Part shown: piece after piece, positions 59,123 through 64,000 of the stretch
Numbering within the stretch: the stretch's first letter is position 1
How the letters are laid out: every line of letters starts with the position of its first letter
Assembly: GCF_001426665.1 (NCBI RefSeq)
Contig: NZ_LMEY01000031.1
Location: 83,941-147,940 of the forward strand
Direction of reading: 5' to 3'
Source of the DNA: Rhizobium sp. Root1334
Lineage (GTDB): Bacteria; Pseudomonadota; Alphaproteobacteria; Rhizobiales; Rhizobiaceae
Length of the DNA stretch: 64,000 bases
Notes under the pieces: generated by a model
Databases searched by the model: none
Seen by the model: the letters and a program-made list of their open reading frames with translations, nothing else
Told to the model about the DNA's origin: nothing
Made by a program: the position numbers and the translations under genes

Positions 59123-60883
59123 TCAGGGCTGAACGAGTGGCTCGGGTCTCGGCTTGACGTGCAATCTGTCGCCCCCCGCCAAAAGCCCCTGTTGTGCCTG
59201 TAGATCGAGCCGTTCGGCATCGCGCCGACGGACGTCTTCAGTGACTTCACTCACGTCAAGTGCTGTCATGCCGAGCACCCTCAGCCCCGCACCGCCGAAC
59301 ACGAGTGCCGACTCGAAGGTTTCGCGGATTTCGTAGTCGACCCCTGCACTGCGTAGATTGATTGAATGTCCCCGATCATAAGAGCGCACAAGAAGGCGGC
59401 ACGATGGAAAGTGCTCAACCACCAACTCGACGATGCGATCCGTAGCTTCTACGTCATTGACACAGACCATAACCATGTCAGCATTCTCAGCGCCGGATTG
59501 GCGCAAAATGTCGAGCCGTGCGCCGTCGCCGAAATATACTTTAAAGCCGAACCGTTCAGCGTCCCGGATGCGATCGGGGTCATTATCGATGAGCGCGACT
59601 TCAATGCCTTGTGTAAGCATCATCTGCGAGGCGATCTGGCCAAAGCGGCCGAAGCCGATCATCAGCACACGGCCCTTCAGTGCATATGCGGTTTCGATAC
59701 CATCCATCGAGGCCGCTTTGTCCTTGAGAAAACGATCGGCGGCGATGAGGACCAGTGGCGTGAGTGCCATGGACAGAATAATGACACTTGAGAAGACGGC
59801 GTTCTCCGCCGCTCCAATCACACCACCCGTAGCAGCTGAATAGAGCACGAAGGCGAACTCGCCGCCTTGTGCAAACAGCGAGACGCGACGCAGCGCCTGA
59901 ATGTGTGCGGTACCGAATATCCGCGCTACAGCATAGATTCCGATCGATTTCACAATCACATAGGCGACCAGCAGCGCAAGGATCATCCACCAGTTTCCGG
60001 CCACGACGGTCAGATCAAGCGACATCCCGACCGCCAGGAAGAACAAACCCATCAGCAGGCCTTTGAAGGGATCGATATCCGTTTCAATCTGGTGGCGATA
60101 GCTGGACCCCGACAACATAACGCCCGCGAGGAAAGCCCCCATTGCCATCGAAAGGCCGCTTACCTCCATCAGCAGGGCCGATCCCAACACCACAAGGAGC
60201 GCGCCGGCCGTCAGAACCTCCGTATTGCGTGCCCGGGCGAGGAGCGCAAAGAAGGGGTCGAGTAGCCAGCGCCCGGCGGCAATCACCACCGCAATGGCGC
60301 CCAACGCGACAAGGATTGCGATAAAGTCGATGCCGCGTTGGTCTTCTCCACCTGCAGGAACACTCATGAAGGCGACGATTGCCAGGAGCGGCACGATCAT
60401 CAGGTCCTCGAGCAGCAAAATCGAAACGGCTTGCTGCCCTTGGCTGCTGGCAAGCTCACCGCGCTCCTTGAGAATAGACATGATCACTGCCGTCGATGAC
60501 AGGACGAAGCCAGATCCTGCGATGAAAGCCGCTGCCGGAGGTAATCCCAGGAAAAGGCCGGCCCCGGTCAAGAGCGCAATACAGAGCGCGACCTGAGCAA
60601 GGCCAAGCCCGAAGATCTGAGCCCTTAACGCCCATAGCTTTTGCGGGCGCATTTCTATTCCGATCAGGAACAGAAACATCACCACGCCCAGTTCGGAGAC
60701 GTGCAGGATGGTAGAGGGGTCGTTGAATATCGCCAGCACCGATGGACCAACCAGGAGACCGCCGGCGAAGTATCCTAATACTGAACCGAGCCCGATTTTG
60801 CGGAACACGGGCACCGCGACCACTGCCGAGGCGAGAAGGACAACCACCGGTCCAAGCGTCTGTGCAATCCCTGCCTCTGCCAT
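59123..60883 (-). CDS. CPA2-type monovalent cation/proton antiporter with TrkA-N domain (KefB/YbaL-like)
   Basis: 586 residues from the ATG at 60883 with CAGGAGAA upstream. The first 385 residues contain about 12-13 membrane helices (LGYFAGGLLVGPSVLAIF, FLFLIGIEMRPQKLWALRAQIFGLG, GFVLSSTAVIMSILKERGE, LLLEDLMIVPLLAIVAFM). An NAD-binding TrkA-N domain follows (RVLMIGFGRFGQIASQMMLTQGIEVALIDNDPDRIRD, NADMVMVCV). The pattern is KefB/KefC-like potassium efflux. The tail is short (LLAGGDRLHVKPRPEPLVQP). Encoded as a single gene. Confidence 0.93.
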   Translation of the reverse strand: MAEAGIAQTLGPVVVLLASAVVAVPVFRKIGLGSVLGYFAGGLLVGPSVLAIFNDPSTILHVSELGVVMFLFLIGIEMRPQKLWALRAQIFGLGLAQVALCIALLTGAGLFLGLPPAAAFIAGSGFVLSSTAVIMSILKERGELASSQGQQAVSILLLEDLMIVPLLAIVAFMSVPAGGEDQRGIDFIAILVALGAIAVVIAAGRWLLDPFFALLARARNTEVLTAGALLVVLGSALLMEVSGLSMAMGAFLAGVMLSGSSYRHQIETDIDPFKGLLMGLFFLAVGMSLDLTVVAGNWWMILALLVAYVIVKSIGIYAVARIFGTAHIQALRRVSLFAQGGEFAFVLYSAATGGVIGAAENAVFSSVIILSMALTPLVLIAADRFLKDKAASMDGIETAYALKGRVLMIGFGRFGQIASQMMLTQGIEVALIDNDPDRIRDAERFGFKVYFGDGARLDILRQSGAENADMVMVCVNDVEATDRIVELVVEHFPSCRLLVRSYDRGHSINLRSAGVDYEIRETFESALVFGGAGLRVLGMTALDVSEVTEDVRRRDAERLDLQAQQGLLAGGDRLHVKPRPEPLVQP

Positions 60884-61842
60884 ATCATTCTCCTGAAAAG
60901 CCCCAACTGGGCCAAGCCAATGCAATTCGTAACATGAAAGATAGCTGCGAAAGCAATAGCCGTTGGCTTCATGTCATTCGAGGGGCTCAATCTTACTTCG
61001 ATTGATGCGTTCCGGTCCTCAAGGAACGGCCGCAGCGTGTGTTGGTCGCCGAGATTCGGGGAAGGTTGCCACATGGTAAAGACCGAAGCGTCGTCCGAGG
61101 CTTTGAACAAAATTCCACTCCCGAAATAAAGCCCGTGGAAGTAATTGCGCTCAAGCTCGCCGGCACTTGGACTCGCGATCGCCCGGGCGGGCAGCTCAAG
61201 CCATTCAGAAGATGGGGACGCCAAGGATCTGCTTTTGGTTCTACCGCCCCAATAAATTTGGCAATGCATTCATCCGGTTTATTGGTATCCTTCATCGCAT
61301 CGATAATCGCCACGATCGTTGTGGCATTGAACAGGTCTACAATTCCAGGCGTCTTCATTCGGCGTTCGGCTATCGATCACCAGAAGAATTTGAAACCCAA
61401 CTTGCCCAGCAGACGGCTTAGTTTGATGCGCATCGCTGGTCCAGCCCGAGGGGTTCACTCCAGACCGTGTTCTGAAATTCCGGGTGAGTGCCTTACCGCG
61501 GCCACAATCCGTTAAAGCGACGCCACCCATCCCAGTGGCGCCGTTGTTGCGATTCAGCTTGCCGATCTCTGCATTCAGCATACAAAGGCCGACCAATCCG
61601 GTTGCAGTCAGGTTGTAAAACTTGCTGGAGGCGATACATGAAGTGCTTATGTAAAGATAATCTAATACGACCCATTACTTGTATGAATAATCCAATTCTG
61701 GGGTAATTTGCATTTTTTGGCTATGTATAGTTGCGTATACGCGCGTCAATCACTACGACGATATCAATCGATAATTTATCGGGTTGTAGTGGCCTATGCG
61801 CGCTGGGGAGCGCGCGGAAAGCCTTTTGGGGGCGAGTTTTAG
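60884..61842. other. 959-base intergenic region with an IS3 scar
   Basis: Apart from the transposase tail at 61330-61421, no gene is recognised. The last 200 bases before the repeat-protein gene are AT-rich and probably hold its promoter. Confidence 0.5.
61330..61421 (+). pseudogene. IS3-family transposase OrfB, C-terminal remnant
   Basis: The plus strand reads VYNSRRLHSAFGYRSPEEFE then TQLAQQTA and stop. This is the classic end of IS3-family OrfB (YNxxRRHSxLGYxSPxEFE). Only about 30 residues are preserved, preceded by unrelated sequence. The bases after the stop (from 61422) may include the element's end. Confidence 0.75.
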
Positions 61843-63930
61843 ATGTATCAGTTTATTTCGCAGTGCGGCCGGGCAGGCCGCAGTTTCACTTCTGTGGCAA
61901 TTTTTGCCGTTGTGCTTTTTTTAACCTTTTTCGGCCTGGCTGCGTCATCCGATGCCGCGCCCTCGACGGACGCAAATCTTTCCGCAATCGGGCTTTTGCA
62001 GGGTTCGCTGAGCCCGAGCTTTTCTGCGGGTACTTTGAACTACACGGTCTCCGTTCCGAATGGCGTGCCTGCAACCAAGGTATGGACCTATAAATCTGCT
62101 GCGAATGCCACCGTAACGGTGAATGGAACGCCAGTGGCGGGCGATGGCTCGTCCGGTGTCATCAGTCTTCCTGTCGGTCTGACCACGATCCTCATAAAGG
62201 TGACGGCTGAAGACGCTACGACGACGCAGACCTATAACGTGGTCTACAACCGCGCAGGCCCCCCGGCCAATGCCGATCTCAATAATCTCGTGCTGTCGAG
62301 CGGTTCGCTCAGTCCCTCCTTCAACTCAGGTACAGTGAGCTATGTGACGACGGTTGCCAATGAAGTTACATCGGTTACAGTGACGCCGATTGTCGCGGAC
62401 GCAACCTCCACGGTCAAGGTAAACGGCACTGGCGTAACGTCGGGCTCACCCTCCGGCTCGATCAGCCTCGTCGAAGGCAGCAACACCATCACCGCGGTGG
62501 TGACGGCCCAGGACGGCACGACCATGCGAGCGTATACAGTCACGGTCACGCGATCCGCACCGCCACCGCCCTCGTCGGATGCGAGCCTGCGGGCGATCGG
62601 TGTGACAAACGCCAGCCTCAGTTCCGCCTTTTCGCCCGGCACGACAAGCTATACAGCCTTTGTCGCCAACAATATCCCATCCATGCGCGTGATCCCTTAT
62701 GCATCCGAGGCGAATGCAACAATAACGGTGAACGGCAGCCCGGTAGTCTCCGGTGCGACGTCCGGCGCGATCAGTCTTGCCGTCGGCGCCACCCCCGTCA
62801 CCATCTTGGTGACTGCCGCCGACGGCGTGACAACGCAGACCTATACCATCACCGTCAATCGTGCGTTGTCGTCGAATGCCGACCTGGCAGGCCTGACATT
62901 GTCAGGCGTGCCGCTCTCTCCGTCCTTTTCAGCCGGCACGGTAAGTTATACGGCCACTGTCGCCAATAGCGTGTCGTCGATCACGGCAATGCCAACAGTG
63001 ATGGACCCGACGGCCACGGTCACCGTCAACGGCACACCGGTGACCTCGGGGTCAGCGTCCGGGACGATCAGCCTGGCAGTCGGCGCCAACACCATCACAA
63101 CTGTGGTAACGGCGGCCGACGCGACAACAAAAACCTATACGGCGACAGTTACCCGTTCCGTGCCGCCGCCGGCATCGTCTGATGCGACACTTGTGGGGAT
63201 CGGCCTTTCAAACAGCCGCCTCAGCCCTGCCTTCTCTTCCGGAACATTGTTCTATAATTCTACAGTCGCAAACAACATCCCCGCGATACGCGTCACGCCC
63301 TATGCGTCAGACGCCAATGCAACGATAACAGTGAACGGCATTCCGGTGGTCTCCGGTGCAATGTCCGGCGCGATCAATGTTGCCGTTGGCTCCAACCCCG
63401 TGACCATCCTGGTAACTGCTGAAGACGGCTTGACCACGAAGACCTATACGGTTGATATCAGCCGCGCGCCGTCTACAAATGCCGGCCTCGGATCCCTATA
63501 CTTATCGCGTGGTTCGCTCAGCCCGTCTTTTAACGTGGGCACGGCAAGCTACACAGCCTCCGTCCCCAACGGTACGTCAACGATCACGGTCACGCTGGCG
63601 ACCGCCGACCCGACGGCCACGGTAACGATAAACGGTACGATTGTAACCTCAGGTTCCGCCTCTGCAGCCATACCTTTGATTGTCGGCAGCAATACGATCA
63701 CGATCGTGACAACTGCCCAGGATGGCACGACGACCAAGACCTATACGGTGGCGGTCACGCGCTTGCTTGCGTCGAATGCCGACCTGTCAGGCCTGTCGTT
63801 GTCAAGCGGCACGCTTAGTCCATCCTTCGCTGCCGGAACGACAAGCTACACGGCGGCGGTCGCCAACAGCGTTGCATCGATCACCCTTACGCCAATACGC
63901 CAATGGTCGCGGATCCGGCTGCAACGGTAA
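61843..63930 (+). CDS. Secreted repeat protein with cadherin-like beta-sandwich domains, frameshifted
   Basis: 695 residues are read as given. Signal peptide: SVAIFAVVLFLTFFGLAASSDAAP. About seven tandem repeats of about 95-100 residues follow, each with LSSGSLSPSFNSGTVSYVTTV, then ATVTVNG and a final KTYTVTVTR. This is the cadherin-like beta-sandwich (PF12733) type, found in large surface or secreted proteins. Repeats 1, 3 and 5 share YxSxANATITVNG, while 2, 4, 6 and 7 share DPTATVTVNG. The reading breaks at an 8-bp duplication (63889-63904), after which another frame continues the seventh repeat to the window edge. The intact protein would be longer. Confidence 0.85.
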   Translation: MYQFISQCGRAGRSFTSVAIFAVVLFLTFFGLAASSDAAPSTDANLSAIGLLQGSLSPSFSAGTLNYTVSVPNGVPATKVWTYKSAANATVTVNGTPVAGDGSSGVISLPVGLTTILIKVTAEDATTTQTYNVVYNRAGPPANADLNNLVLSSGSLSPSFNSGTVSYVTTVANEVTSVTVTPIVADATSTVKVNGTGVTSGSPSGSISLVEGSNTITAVVTAQDGTTMRAYTVTVTRSAPPPPSSDASLRAIGVTNASLSSAFSPGTTSYTAFVANNIPSMRVIPYASEANATITVNGSPVVSGATSGAISLAVGATPVTILVTAADGVTTQTYTITVNRALSSNADLAGLTLSGVPLSPSFSAGTVSYTATVANSVSSITAMPTVMDPTATVTVNGTPVTSGSASGTISLAVGANTITTVVTAADATTKTYTATVTRSVPPPASSDATLVGIGLSNSRLSPAFSSGTLFYNSTVANNIPAIRVTPYASDANATITVNGIPVVSGAMSGAINVAVGSNPVTILVTAEDGLTTKTYTVDISRAPSTNAGLGSLYLSRGSLSPSFNVGTASYTASVPNGTSTITVTLATADPTATVTINGTIVTSGSASAAIPLIVGSNTITIVTTAQDGTTTKTYTVAVTRLLASNADLSGLSLSSGTLSPSFAAGTTSYTAAVANSVASITLTPIRQWSRIRLQR
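63889..63904 (+). repeat. 8-bp tandem duplication that causes a frameshift
   Basis: ACGCCAAT occurs twice in a row (63889-63896 and 63897-63904). Removing one copy restores the domain consensus (TPMVADPAATVTVNG). This could be a slipped-strand event, a phase-variation site, the target-site duplication left by an excised IS, or an assembly error. Confidence 0.85.
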
Positions 63931-64000
63931 CCGTCAATGGTGCGACGGTTGTCTCCGGTTCTGCCTCAGGCGCCATCGCGCTTGCTGTCGGTACCAATAC
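63903..64000 (+). CDS. Out-of-frame continuation of the repeat protein, cut by the window end
   Basis: From the codon at 63903 (M, then VADPAATVTVNG, VVSGSASGAIALAVGTN) this frame is open to the window edge and carries the expected second half of the seventh repeat. It is not in frame with the preceding reading, so without correction of the 8-bp duplication it would not be translated as part of it. Confidence 0.8.
   Translation, partial: MVADPAATVTVNGATVVSGSASGAIALAVGTN

Noticed and set aside
60775..61269. Minus-strand frame of 164 codons upstream of the antiporter
   Set aside because: It runs into the antiporter gene out of frame, and the part beyond the antiporter shows no recognisable domain.

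Overview
The window is GC-rich (roughly 60 percent), densely coded DNA with many GTG and TTG starts and 1 to 20 base overlaps between genes. It carries many solute-binding-protein ABC importers, LysR, GntR, LacI and Lrp regulators, and an autotransporter. This mix suggests an alphaproteobacterium of the order Rhizobiales, most likely Rhizobiaceae; that is a judgement from gene families and codon use, not a database result. No rRNA, tRNA or CRISPR array was recognised. The content is accessory and catabolic, as on a rhizobial megaplasmid, chromid or adaptive chromosomal region. LAYOUT. 1-3.4 kb: tail of an amino-acid-type binding protein, a GntR/UTRA regulator, and three translationally coupled genes (BtpA-like TIM barrel, ureidoglycolate-lyase-like cupin, PfkB kinase) that look like an undescribed catabolic unit. 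3.4-5.0 kb: an IS5-type remnant and two small membrane proteins. 5.2-14.5 kb: a giant repeat-rich autotransporter facing away from a histidine kinase/response regulator pair. 15.2-19.1 kb: an IS6-type remnant, then a sulfur module (PLP desulfurase-like enzyme, persulfide dioxygenase-like MBL protein, TauE exporter) divergent from an Lrp/AsnC regulator. 19.5-25.2 kb: a LacI regulator with an amino-acid-type ABC importer lacking an ATPase, a GH1 beta-glucosidase and an SDR. 25.6-31.6 kb: MBL hydrolase, a complete polar-amino-acid-type ABC importer, a GYD protein and a cysteine hydrolase, divergent from two LysR regulators. 31.8-39.1 kb: uronate catabolism (KdgF-like, KduD, KduI, sugar ABC importer, aldehyde dehydrogenase, divergent FCD-GntR regulator). 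39.3-45.9 kb: cell-envelope genes (SH3-domain secreted protein, Cys-rich protein, OmpA-like protein, Prc protease). 46.4-54.5 kb: an iron-siderophore regulon (FecI, FecR, TonB receptor, DUF2218 protein, four ABC genes) with two near-identical candidate FecI-type promoters. 54.8-61.8 kb: adenylate cyclase, broken AraC and HipA genes, an NAD-binding protein, an M24 peptidase, a CPA2 antiporter and an IS3 remnant. 61.8-64 kb: a repetitive cadherin-like beta-sandwich surface protein cut by a frameshift at an 8-bp tandem duplication. HOW THE GENES WORK TOGETHER. Most blocks are self-contained import-plus-catabolism operons with their own regulator: uronates, a presumed glycoside, an unidentified amide-like solute and siderophore iron. 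Degenerate transposase, AraC, HipA and MalK fragments mark junctions between these blocks and suggest repeated insertion and loss. No feature proves a new system. The least explained units are the BtpA/AllA-like/PfkB cluster, the GH1 operon with the extended ATPase-less permease, and the MBL/ABC/GYD/cysteine-hydrolase operon.
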